Shown in pieces: positions 57,314 to 64,000 of a stretch of 64,000 bases of DNA. The stretch comes from a bacterium. GTDB lineage: Bacteria > Bacillota > Bacilli > Lactobacillales > Streptococcaceae. Made by a program: the position numbers and the translations under genes. The stretch covers positions 182,539 through 246,538 of the forward strand of contig CAJNCS010000004.1 in assembly GCA_905221325.1 (NCBI GenBank), read 5' to 3'. Within the stretch, counting starts at the first letter, position 1; every line of letters begins with the position of its first letter. The notes under the pieces were generated by a model that was not told the DNA's origin, did not search any database, and was given only the letters and a program-made list of their open reading frames with translations.

Positions 57314-57997
57314 ATGAGACTGAAAAAAACATTGTTCGGTAACTATCGTGCCAAGGAAGTCGAAGCCTGTATCGAATCCTTGGAGGAGGGATTTGATCGT
57401 GAAATTCAGAAAAAGAATGAAAAAATCGACTCTCTTCGTAAAAAAATCGACTCTATGAAGAATCAAGAAAAAGAAATCGGTGAAGCGGTTGTCTATGCAA
57501 AATCACTTGTTATTGAAGCTCACGAGAAAGCAGAAAAAGAAGCTAAAGAAGTGCTAGAAAAGGCTCAAAAAGATTATTTAGATACACGAGAATCCATTCT
57601 TGAAGAAATCGACACCCTGACGAAAAAACGAATCGAAGCCGAAAAACTCTATAATCTACAAAAAGAGAAAATCAAAGAGATTATCAGTCGCATTGATAAC
57701 CTTCTTGACACGGACGACTCAGATATCAGAGTGGGCAATGCCGAAAAAGAAGCTCAGAAGTTGTGGAAAGAGATTGAACTGCCGAAACAAGAGGTCAAAG
57801 AGGAAGAAATCCAAGGGCTTAAAAAGAAACCTGCCGACGTGGAGAAACCTCTGGCTAAAACGGGAACGGATAGTGCTGTTTCTGTCAGCTACATCTCGTC
57901 TCGTATGAGATCCAAGAAAAAAGAAGGAGATCGAGATGAGAAAAAAGGAAAAAGTATAAAGCGCCTTTCTAGAATTAAACAGGACAACTTTTTATAA
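57314..57997 (+). CDS. DivIVA-like coiled-coil protein in the accessory Sec locus
   Basis: The 227-residue protein begins MRLKKTLFGNYRAKEVEACIESLEEGF, like the membrane-binding head of DivIVA/GpsB-type proteins, and continues as a long coiled coil (residues 20-135, with AVVYAKSLVIEAHEKAEKEAKEV typical of DivIVA). The tail is charged and basic (SRMRSKKKEGDRDEKKGKS). No signal or membrane helix is seen. It has its own promoter, ends 14 bases before gtfA and would be co-transcribed with gtfA-gtfB-asp4. A role in placing glycosylation or export machinery at the division site is inferred only. Confidence 0.8.
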   Translation: MRLKKTLFGNYRAKEVEACIESLEEGFDREIQKKNEKIDSLRKKIDSMKNQEKEIGEAVVYAKSLVIEAHEKAEKEAKEVLEKAQKDYLDTRESILEEIDTLTKKRIEAEKLYNLQKEKIKEIISRIDNLLDTDDSDIRVGNAEKEAQKLWKEIELPKQEVKEEEIQGLKKKPADVEKPLAKTGTDSAVSVSYISSRMRSKKKEGDRDEKKGKSIKRLSRIKQDNFL

Positions 57998-58011
57998 GAG
58001 GAATATGATTT

Positions 58012-59541
58012 ATGACGATTTATAATATCAATTTGGGAATTGGCTGGGCGAGCAGTGGTGTAGAGTATGCGCAGATCTATCGTGCCAAATTGCTTCGCAG
58101 TGTGGGATTAGAGGCGAAATTCATCTTTATGGATTTTATTTCAGCTGACAATATTGAACATTTAACCAAGAATATTGGCTTTGAGGACTCTGAAATTATC
58201 TGGCTTTATCAGTATTTTACAGATGTCAAGATCGCTCCAACGACTTACACTTTGGCGCAGGTTTTAGAAAGTTTTGACGAAGAACCAGTTGAAATCATCC
58301 GCAATGATGACAATAAAACCATCCGTGTGATCTTTGAGAACGATGATTTTGTGACTTGTTATGCCTGTGATATGGACAAGGAGTTGATTGAGCGAGCAGA
58401 GATTGTTTCACGTGGTTGCTTGATCCAAAAAGAATACTACACTTATACTAAAAACTTTATCGAATACTACAGTCCTGTGGACGGACGTGCTCGGCTATAT
58501 CAACGCACTTGGCTCAATGAAGATGGTAGCACGGCTTATGAAGAAATCATCGATGAGGTAGATGGCAAGCAAGAAACCCAAGTTTATCGCTTCCCAGACC
58601 ATGTTTTCTACTCCAAGCAAGAATTTGTTGCGCACTTCATGAGATGCTTAGCCTTGACGGATAAAGATTTGCTGATTTTGGATAGAGAGACAGATATCGG
58701 TCAACCTATCTTTGCCAATAAAGGGGATGCAAAACTAGTCGTTATCGTCCATGCAGATCACTTCAGTGAAAATCCTGCGGAAACCGACTATATCCTATGG
58801 AACAACTACTACGAGTACCAGTTTGAATACGCAGCAGATGTAGACTATATCATCAACTCAACCGACGCTCAGACAGAATTGCTCAAAGAACAGTTTGCTA
58901 AATACACAGATATCAAAACCAAAGAGATTTTGACTATTCCTGTCGGGAGCTTGGACAAGTTGCGTCAGCCAGAAGGCGAGCGCAAGCCATTTAGCTTAAT
59001 CACAGCTTCGCGCTTGGCTAGTGAAAAGCATATTGACTGGCTAGTTCACGCAGTAGTTAAAGCGCATGAACAACTACCAGAGATTACTTTCGATATCTAT
59101 GGCACAGGCGGAGAAAGAGCCATGCTAGAGCAGTTGATTCATGATTTAAATGCAGAAGACTATATCCATTTGATGGGGCATCATCACATGGCTGAGGTTT
59201 ACAAAAACTACTCTGCCTACCTAGCTGCTTCAACTAGCGAAGGATTTGGTTTGACCCTGTTAGAAGCGGTGGGCTCTGGTCTGCCAATCATCGGTTTTGA
59301 TGTTCGTTATGGGAATCCAACCTTTATTCGTGATGGAGAAAATGGTTACCTGATCCCTGAGGCGCGTCCAAATGATTTGGATGCGATGACGACAGAGTAT
59401 GCAGAAAAGATTGTTCAACTATTTACGCAGCATTCTCAAGACGATTTATCTCGTGTCTCTTATGAGGTCGCAGAACCCTATCTTGATGAACACATCGCCC
59501 AACGTTGGTACGATCTAGTTCAATCTGCTCAGACTAAGTAG
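58012..59541 (+). CDS. gtfA: Serine-rich protein GlcNAc-transferase catalytic subunit GtfA
   Basis: The 509-residue GT4/GT-B enzyme transfers GlcNAc from UDP-GlcNAc to Ser/Thr of the adhesin, in complex with GtfB. It begins MTIYNINLGIGWASSGVEYAQ, the GtfA signature, has a beta-sheet insertion (residues 70-200) that binds GtfB, and the C-terminal donor-binding motif SEGFGLTLLEAVGSGLP with Glu410 and Glu418 (EX7E). AGAGG lies upstream. The four genes from 57314 to 61143 form one unit. Confidence 0.95.
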   Translation: MTIYNINLGIGWASSGVEYAQIYRAKLLRSVGLEAKFIFMDFISADNIEHLTKNIGFEDSEIIWLYQYFTDVKIAPTTYTLAQVLESFDEEPVEIIRNDDNKTIRVIFENDDFVTCYACDMDKELIERAEIVSRGCLIQKEYYTYTKNFIEYYSPVDGRARLYQRTWLNEDGSTAYEEIIDEVDGKQETQVYRFPDHVFYSKQEFVAHFMRCLALTDKDLLILDRETDIGQPIFANKGDAKLVVIVHADHFSENPAETDYILWNNYYEYQFEYAADVDYIINSTDAQTELLKEQFAKYTDIKTKEILTIPVGSLDKLRQPEGERKPFSLITASRLASEKHIDWLVHAVVKAHEQLPEITFDIYGTGGERAMLEQLIHDLNAEDYIHLMGHHHMAEVYKNYSAYLAASTSEGFGLTLLEAVGSGLPIIGFDVRYGNPTFIRDGENGYLIPEARPNDLDAMTTEYAEKIVQLFTQHSQDDLSRVSYEVAEPYLDEHIAQRWYDLVQSAQTK

Positions 59542-59568
59542 GATTCAGAAAAGAAAGGCATAAACGTT

Positions 59569-60897
59569 ATGATTTGTTTATTTGAACGCTATGATCAAGA
59601 AAGTTTTGATTTGTTACGTTCACTAAAGACAGCTGGGCTTGATTGTCCTGTTGTTGTTGTCCAAGACGATGGCTATCTTGCACCAGATGTAGAGTCACCT
59701 TATAGTTATTTCACAGGTGATTTGGAGATAACAGAAGGTCGTGCCATCTACTTTAACCTGGTACCCAAACCCTACCTATGGGAGATCCGCTCTAGCAACT
59801 CTAACGGTGAAATCTTGGATATGGGCAAGAAACGTGCGAATATTTTCTATCGTCATCCAACCCATGAAAGACGTGTCCGTGCTGTCGAATGGCTAGATGA
59901 AGAGGGCAAGGTTCGAGCGGCAGATATTTACAATCGCAAGGGACGTCTCTTTGCTCAGATATCTTACGACCAGAATGAACGTCCGACCCATACTCGCTAT
60001 TTTGACCAAAATAATGTGACCGTGATCATGGAAAATCATCTGACAGAGGATATTATTTTGACAGTAGAAGGGAAGCGCCATATCTTCAAGTCCAAAGAAG
60101 AATTTGTAATCTTTTATCTTCAGTATCGTGGCTATGATACTGATCGGATCATCTACAATTCTCTAGCAACGCCATTCTTGGTTGCAGTTGGTTTGACTCC
60201 GAAAAATGCTCCTGCTGATGATATCCTCTTCTGGCAAGAACCTATCAGAGATGATCTACCAGGCAATATGAAAGTTGCCATACAGAACCCTGAACGCAAT
60301 ATCCGTATCGCTGTGCAAGACAAGCAAGTCTACGACAAGATTTGCAGCATCGTCACACCAGAAGAGCAAGCCTATTTCCAAAATGTGGGCTACCTCTATC
60401 ACTACAAACGTCTCAATAATATGAAGCCAGAAGCCTTGATTTTGACCAATAGTGACCAACTGGAGCAAATCGAGTCCCTCTTGACTCAACTACCAAACGT
60501 GCATTTCCATATTGGAGCGATCACAGAGATGTCCAGTCATTTGATGGAGTTGAACCGCTATGCCAATGTTTCACTCTATCCAAATATCCGTCCTTCTCAG
60601 GTCGATGAACTCTTTGCTCGTTGCGACCTCTATCTGGATATTAACATCAGCGACGAAATCCTCGACGCGTGTCGGACGGCCTTTGAGAACAACATCCTGC
60701 TTCTCGGCTTTGATACTACTTGCCATACCCAGCGTTTCATGGCAGCAAACCATATCTATCCAGTGGAGCAAGTATCAGCAATGGTTGGCAAAATTCAGGG
60801 TGTTCTTTCGCATCCATCTGAGATGGAGACAGCCCTTGCTAAGCAGAAACAAGCAGCCAATCAGGCTAGCTTGGAACAATACAAGGCTATTTTGTAA
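59569..60897 (+). CDS. gtfB: GtfA stabilising/recognition subunit GtfB
   Basis: The 442-residue protein is the GtfB partner, a GT-B-like protein without catalytic residues that binds the serine-rich substrate and stabilises GtfA. It begins MICLFERYDQESFDLLRSLKTAG and has the shared insertion domain (AVEWLDEEGKVRAADIYNRKGRLFAQISYD). It is 27 bases from gtfA and 69 from asp4. Confidence 0.94.
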   Translation: MICLFERYDQESFDLLRSLKTAGLDCPVVVVQDDGYLAPDVESPYSYFTGDLEITEGRAIYFNLVPKPYLWEIRSSNSNGEILDMGKKRANIFYRHPTHERRVRAVEWLDEEGKVRAADIYNRKGRLFAQISYDQNERPTHTRYFDQNNVTVIMENHLTEDIILTVEGKRHIFKSKEEFVIFYLQYRGYDTDRIIYNSLATPFLVAVGLTPKNAPADDILFWQEPIRDDLPGNMKVAIQNPERNIRIAVQDKQVYDKICSIVTPEEQAYFQNVGYLYHYKRLNNMKPEALILTNSDQLEQIESLLTQLPNVHFHIGAITEMSSHLMELNRYANVSLYPNIRPSQVDELFARCDLYLDINISDEILDACRTAFENNILLLGFDTTCHTQRFMAANHIYPVEQVSAMVGKIQGVLSHPSEMETALAKQKQAANQASLEQYKAIL

Positions 60898-60966
60898 CAT
60901 ATCAAATCAGGACTTGTTTTCGCTGAAGGCAAGTCCGTTTGTACCATTTAGAAAAGGAGGAGAGAG

Positions 60967-61143
60967 ATGGCAGATAAGGAAAATGGAATCCTGCAAGAAC
61001 ACATACAAAAAAAGCTAGATGACCGTCAAAAACCTTTGAAAAGAGAAAAGCAAGAATTTAATATCATTATCGTCTTAGGTGGAATTCTCTTTCTCGTGAC
61101 CCTGCTAGTTACGCTCATCATGCAGTTGAGAGGCTCCTTTTAG
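60967..61143 (+). CDS. asp4: Accessory Sec system small membrane protein Asp4 (SecG-like)
   Basis: The 58-residue protein begins MADKENGILQEHIQKKLDDRQKPLKREK and has one membrane helix (FNIIIVLGGILFLVTLLVTLI) and a short end. It fits the small Asp4/SecG-like subunit that follows gtfB in SRRP loci, needed with SecY2 for export. AGGAGGAGAGAG precedes the ATG. No Asp5 (SecE-like) gene is visible after it. Confidence 0.82.
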   Translation: MADKENGILQEHIQKKLDDRQKPLKREKQEFNIIIVLGGILFLVTLLVTLIMQLRGSF

Positions 61144-61223
61144 GCTAGGTGCCAGCTCATAGAAATTACATCCTGTCACACGTGCCAGTTAGACACAGCA
61201 TTTACCGGCAAATGCCCAAGTTT

Positions 61224-61254
61224 AGAAGGGGACTAAGTCAGTCCTCTTCTTTTT
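61224..61254 (+). terminator. Intrinsic terminator of the gtfA-gtfB-asp4 operon
   Basis: AGAAGGGGACT pairs with AGTCCTCTTCT with one wobble or mismatch, and TTTT follows. Confidence 0.8.
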
Positions 61255-61327
61255 ATGTTTTACCCAATAATAATATACCTTTATTCATCCCTTTTACGAG
61301 TCTGAATTGGTTAGAAAATTCGCAACA

Positions 61328-61342
61328 ATGCAAACGTTTACT
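61328..61342 (+). promoter_or_regulatory. CcpA cre site upstream of the adhesin gene
   Basis: ATGCAAACGTTTACT matches the cre consensus WTGNAANCGNWNNCW at all 15 positions. It lies 37 bases before the -35 hexamer of the adhesin promoter. Another inverted repeat, TTTACTC/GAGTAAA (61337-61343 and 61359-61365), overlaps its end. Confidence 0.65.
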
Positions 61343-61379
61343 CCCCTGATATTTAAGCGAGTAAAAAAACAGTAAATAC

Positions 61380-61430
61380 TTGAAATAGAAGATATTTTTT
61401 GATAGAATCCATAATGGAGTATGCTAGAAT
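61380..61430 (+). promoter_or_regulatory. Promoter(s) of the serine-rich adhesin
   Basis: TTGAAA (61380-61385) and TAGAAT (61403-61408) have a 17-bp spacer. A second extended -10, TGCTAGAAT, ends at 61430. The first predicts a start near 61415, so a leader of about 195 bases. Confidence 0.65.
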
Positions 61431-61589
61431 AAAGTGAGAGGTATATTCCACTTGGGATATGTTTTTCTCGGGAGACTAGTGGGGAACTGAAACTGACTGC
61501 GGTTGCCTACCAGCTTTACTTTGAGAATGACAGTGCACTTTATCGCCCTTTGTTAATGATCATGAGGTTAACAAAGAGTGGATTTTTTT
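61429..61589 (+). ncRNA. Structured leader RNA of the adhesin gene with a terminator before the start codon
   Basis: ATAAAGTG (61429-61436) is perfectly complementary to CACTTTAT (61536-61543) and would close a domain of about 115 bases. Inside are an 8-bp hairpin (61442-61461, TATATTCC/GGGATATG with loop ACTT) and a possible stem AACTG/CGGTT (61485-61504). The terminator-like hairpin CTTTGTTAA/TTAACAAAG (61548-61556, 61568-61576) can be extended by four pairs across one mismatch and is followed by seven T (61583-61589). The adhesin ATG lies 20 bases later. I do not recognise a known riboswitch class. Confidence 0.55.
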
Positions 61590-61608
61590 CAAAAAAGAAA
61601 GGAATAGA

Positions 61609-64000
61609 ATGTTTCGAAGTAAAAAATTTAACAAAGATTTCGAGATCGTAGATGAGAAAAAGCGCTACAAGCTTTACAAGTCGGGTAAAAACTGGGTGAA
61701 AGCCTCCAATTCCCAACTAGATCTCTTTCGTATCGGTGGGATGGGAGAAGTTGTTTCGACAAGCCTATCCGACACTGAAGAACTTGACCACGCTCATCTC
61801 AATGTCAACACGCTTGCGGGTATAGGGGCCATCTTAGCCGCCGGGGCCGCAGGTTTTGTTGCAACTCAAGAGCAAACTGTATACGCAGATGAAACATCTG
61901 AGTACAAGGAAACTGGTAAGGCAGTCATCGCAAGTGAACCTCAAGCTGATGCGACAACTGAAACCAGCAGCAATCCAATCATCGCCCAAGCACAAGCAGT
62001 AGTAAAAGAGGCGCAAGCAGAACAACAATCTGTATCCGCTTCAGAGTCAGTCAGTCAATCTGTAAGTGCTTCCCTTTCAGTAAGTGAGTCAGAGTCAGCA
62101 AGTCTATCAGCCAGCGAGTCAGCTAGTCAGTCCCTCTCAGCTAGCACTTCAGCTGCTGCTAGTCAGTCAGCAAGCACTCAAGCTTCAGCTTCAACTCCTG
62201 CTTCAGAGTCAGTATCTGTCAGCGAAAAACCATCGCAGTCAGCAAGCACTCAAACATCAGCATCAGCTTCGGCTCCTGCCTCTCAGTCAGCATCTGTTAG
62301 CGCACAGCCATCTGAGTCAGCAAGTGTTCAAGCATCATCTTCTCTAGTTGAGAGTGCTAGTGCAGCTATCGAGTCAGAAGTACAAGCCTCTGTCTCAACT
62401 TCTACTTCAGCGTCCCTCGATGTCAAGGTCAACCCTGCTGAAAGCCTTACGACCAGCAAGCTCGGTGACGCTTTGTCTAGCGCTACCCAGCTCAGCAGCC
62501 AAGCAGCAGCGACTAGCAACAACCTAGCAGCTGGTGTTGTAGCAGATAAGAACCAAGCCCAAGGCAAGGATGCAACCAAGCAAGCTGAGAAAGATCAAAA
62601 AGTAGACAAGCAAGTAACTACTGCACCGAAAAAGGGTTACTCTGGTTTCCGCCAAGGTATTCCAGGTATTATTGACTCTGAAGCTGGTGTATTTCTTACC
62701 GATACACCAAATGGTCAATATGCCAAGAGACATCCAATTCCTGATCAAACAGCTTATAAACCAATGCCTGAGACACATGTTTATTTCCATAGTGGACAAA
62801 ACAAGCACTTTAATGGTAGTTGGAAGCAGGAGCATATTGCTAGAGATGCCCTCTATATTTCTGAGACAGACACTAATCGTTTGAAACAACTTGGTCTTAA
62901 CTATCGATTGGATGTTGTGCAAGTACGGAGTCAACAAGGTCAGATTGGATATTTACCACGTTTGACTATGTGGGGTTATCCAACGCCTGTCAAAGGGAAC
63001 TTGGTATTGTTCAATGTACGAGTTAGTGGCGCAGGTGGTCAAGGAGTGGTCAATCAAGCTACAATAAGCTTCAATGTTACTCGTAACCCTCGATATGAGA
63101 GTGAATCTACATCGACATCTAAAAGTATAATAGAGTCAGAAAGTAAGAGTACATCAGCAAATGATGAATCTAAATCTATTTCAACAAGTCAATCTAACTT
63201 TGAATCAGAAAGCTTGTCTAAATCAGCCTCAGAAAGTGCCTCAGCAAGCAAGTCAGGAAGTCTTTCTAAGTCAGAATCACTTAGCAAGAGTAATTCAGTA
63301 GTTGATGCTTCTAAGTCAACATCAACAAGCAAGTCTAAGTCAGAGTCACTTAGCAAGAGTAACTCAGTAGTTGATGCTTCTAAGTCAACATCAACAAGTA
63401 AGTCTAAGTCAGAGTCAGTAAGCAAGAGTAATTCAGTAGTTGATGCTTCTAAGTCAACATCAACAAGCAAGTCTAAGTCAGAGTCACTTAGCAAGAGTAA
63501 CTCAGTAGTTGATGCTTCTAAGTCAACATCAACAAGTAAGTCTAAGTCAGAGTCACTTAGCAAGAGTAACTCAGTGGTTGATGCTTCTAAGTCAACATCA
63601 ACAAGTAAGTCTAAGTCAGAGTCACTTAGCAAGAGTAACTCAGTAGTTGATGCTTCTAAGTCAACATCAACAAGTAAGTCTAAATCAGAATCGCTTAGCA
63701 AGTCACAGAGTGTCTCTAAGTCAGAGTCAGTAAGCAAGAGTAACTCAAACGCTGATGCTTCTAAATCGACATCAACAAGCAAGTCTAAGTCAGAATCACT
63801 TAGCAAGTCAGAAAGTGCTTCTAAGTCAGAATCAGCAAGCAAGAGCACTTCCCTTGATGATGCTTCTAAGTCAACATCAACAAGTCAATCTAATTCTGAA
63901 TCAGCAAGCAAGTCAGCTTCAGAATCAGTAAGCGCCAGCGACAGTACTTCTAAGTCAGACTCAGTAAGCAAGAGCGCATCTCTTGAAGGTGAATCTGTAT
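61609..64000 (+). CDS. Serine-rich repeat glycoprotein adhesin (SRRP), partial at window end
   Basis: The frame is open from the ATG at 61609 to the window end (797 codons seen). The long SRRP signal peptide of about 90 residues is present: KKRYKLYKSGKNWVKAS near residues 17-33, the Gly/Ala-rich core LAGIGAILAAGAAGFVA and a cleavage region VYADE. A first serine-rich region covers about 140-290. A non-repeat, net-basic binding region lies at about 340-498 (from KKGYSGFRQG to FNVTRNPRYE), unlike adhesin domains I know. The second serine-rich region starts at about 498, with six 69-bp repeats, and continues past the window. Export by SecA2/SecY2 and glycosylation by GtfA/B follow from family knowledge. 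The LPXTG end is not in view. Confidence 0.93.
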   Translation, partial: MFRSKKFNKDFEIVDEKKRYKLYKSGKNWVKASNSQLDLFRIGGMGEVVSTSLSDTEELDHAHLNVNTLAGIGAILAAGAAGFVATQEQTVYADETSEYKETGKAVIASEPQADATTETSSNPIIAQAQAVVKEAQAEQQSVSASESVSQSVSASLSVSESESASLSASESASQSLSASTSAAASQSASTQASASTPASESVSVSEKPSQSASTQTSASASAPASQSASVSAQPSESASVQASSSLVESASAAIESEVQASVSTSTSASLDVKVNPAESLTTSKLGDALSSATQLSSQAAATSNNLAAGVVADKNQAQGKDATKQAEKDQKVDKQVTTAPKKGYSGFRQGIPGIIDSEAGVFLTDTPNGQYAKRHPIPDQTAYKPMPETHVYFHSGQNKHFNGSWKQEHIARDALYISETDTNRLKQLGLNYRLDVVQVRSQQGQIGYLPRLTMWGYPTPVKGNLVLFNVRVSGAGGQGVVNQATISFNVTRNPRYESESTSTSKSIIESESKSTSANDESKSISTSQSNFESESLSKSASESASASKSGSLSKSESLSKSNSVVDASKSTSTSKSKSESLSKSNSVVDASKSTSTSKSKSESVSKSNSVVDASKSTSTSKSKSESLSKSNSVVDASKSTSTSKSKSESLSKSNSVVDASKSTSTSKSKSESLSKSNSVVDASKSTSTSKSKSESLSKSQSVSKSESVSKSNSNADASKSTSTSKSKSESLSKSESASKSESASKSTSLDDASKSTSTSQSNSESASKSASESVSASDSTSKSDSVSKSASLEGESV
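63280..63720 (+). repeat. Six tandem 69-bp coding repeats in the adhesin
   Basis: The marker GTTGATGCTTCTAAG recurs at 63301, 63370, 63439, 63508, 63577 and 63646, exactly 69 bp apart, encoding the 23-residue unit SVVDASKSTSTSKSKSES plus LSKSN. Diverged copies follow to about 63900. Confidence 0.95.

Noticed and set aside
57860..57880. LAKTG motif in the coiled-coil protein, resembling a sortase signal
   Set aside because: The protein has no signal peptide and no hydrophobic helix after the motif, so it cannot be a wall anchor.
62084..62347. Gln/Ser-rich open frame on the plus strand inside the adhesin
   Set aside because: It is the shifted frame of the first serine-rich region of the adhesin, whose frame is supported by signal peptide and binding region.
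63189..63848. 219-codon open frame on the minus strand inside the adhesin
   Set aside because: It is the antisense of serine/lysine repeats in the adhesin (Leu/Asp repeats) without start signals.

Overview
The window reads as the chromosome of a Mitis-group Streptococcus (S. mitis, S. oralis or a close relative of S. pneumoniae). The evidence is the very strong resemblance of its housekeeping proteins (MurC, MltG, GreA, MiaA, HflX, ThyA, glucokinase) to pneumococcal ones, the pneumococcus-like order of many genes, a YSIRK/LPNTG beta-galactosidase of the BgaA type and an accessory Sec locus with a serine-rich adhesin. Species cannot be fixed by eye. Almost all genes are on the + strand; the only clear minus-strand gene is a small DUF3042 protein at 32570-32740. 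I saw no rRNA, tRNA, CRISPR array, transposase or prophage.

Layout. 1-13.2 kb: tail of a MurJ-like flippase, AliB peptide-binding lipoprotein, two PLP enzymes of sulfur amino acid metabolism (MetC, PatB), a SWIM/SNF2 helicase, a small unknown protein, MurC, two GNAT acetyltransferases (the first broken by a stop codon), MltG and GreA. 13.2-20.3 kb: amino acid permease, GNAT, HAD hydrolase, an XRE regulator with two small membrane proteins, PncB-NadE (NAD synthesis), an array of five terminator-like hairpins, and another GNAT. 20.4-26.7 kb: a methionine-sulfoxide repair operon (CcdA, thioredoxin lipoprotein, MsrAB), the ZmpRS-type two-component system, a TIGR01440 protein and a P-loop kinase; the zinc metalloprotease gene zmpB that neighbours this system in pneumococci is not here. 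26.8-37.3 kb: PabB-PabC fusion, a hydrolase, a frameshifted repeat-bearing surface protein, glucokinase, a broken HD-domain gene, ThyA, DUF3042, and the miaA-hflX-unknown-rnz-SDR operon. 37.4-44.8 kb: a 2413-residue surface beta-galactosidase.

44.9-64 kb is the accessory region: decayed gene remnants, then secY2-asp1-asp2-asp3-secA2, three genes I do not know from described accessory Sec loci (a cytosolic serine-rich repeat protein, a shortened GH1-like protein, a DivIVA-like coiled-coil protein), then gtfA-gtfB-asp4 and finally the serine-rich repeat adhesin itself, cut by the window end. GtfA/GtfB would put GlcNAc on the adhesin in the cytosol, Asp1-3 modify and escort it, SecA2/SecY2/Asp4 export it, and sortase would anchor it.

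The most promising leads are (a) the three-gene module inside the accessory Sec locus, whose first member looks like a non-secreted substrate of the same glycosyltransferases and has a perfect consensus promoter, and (b) the adhesin leader RNA, which has a perfect 8-bp long-range closing stem followed by an intrinsic terminator just before the start codon (riboswitch or attenuator layout), with a full-match CcpA cre site upstream.
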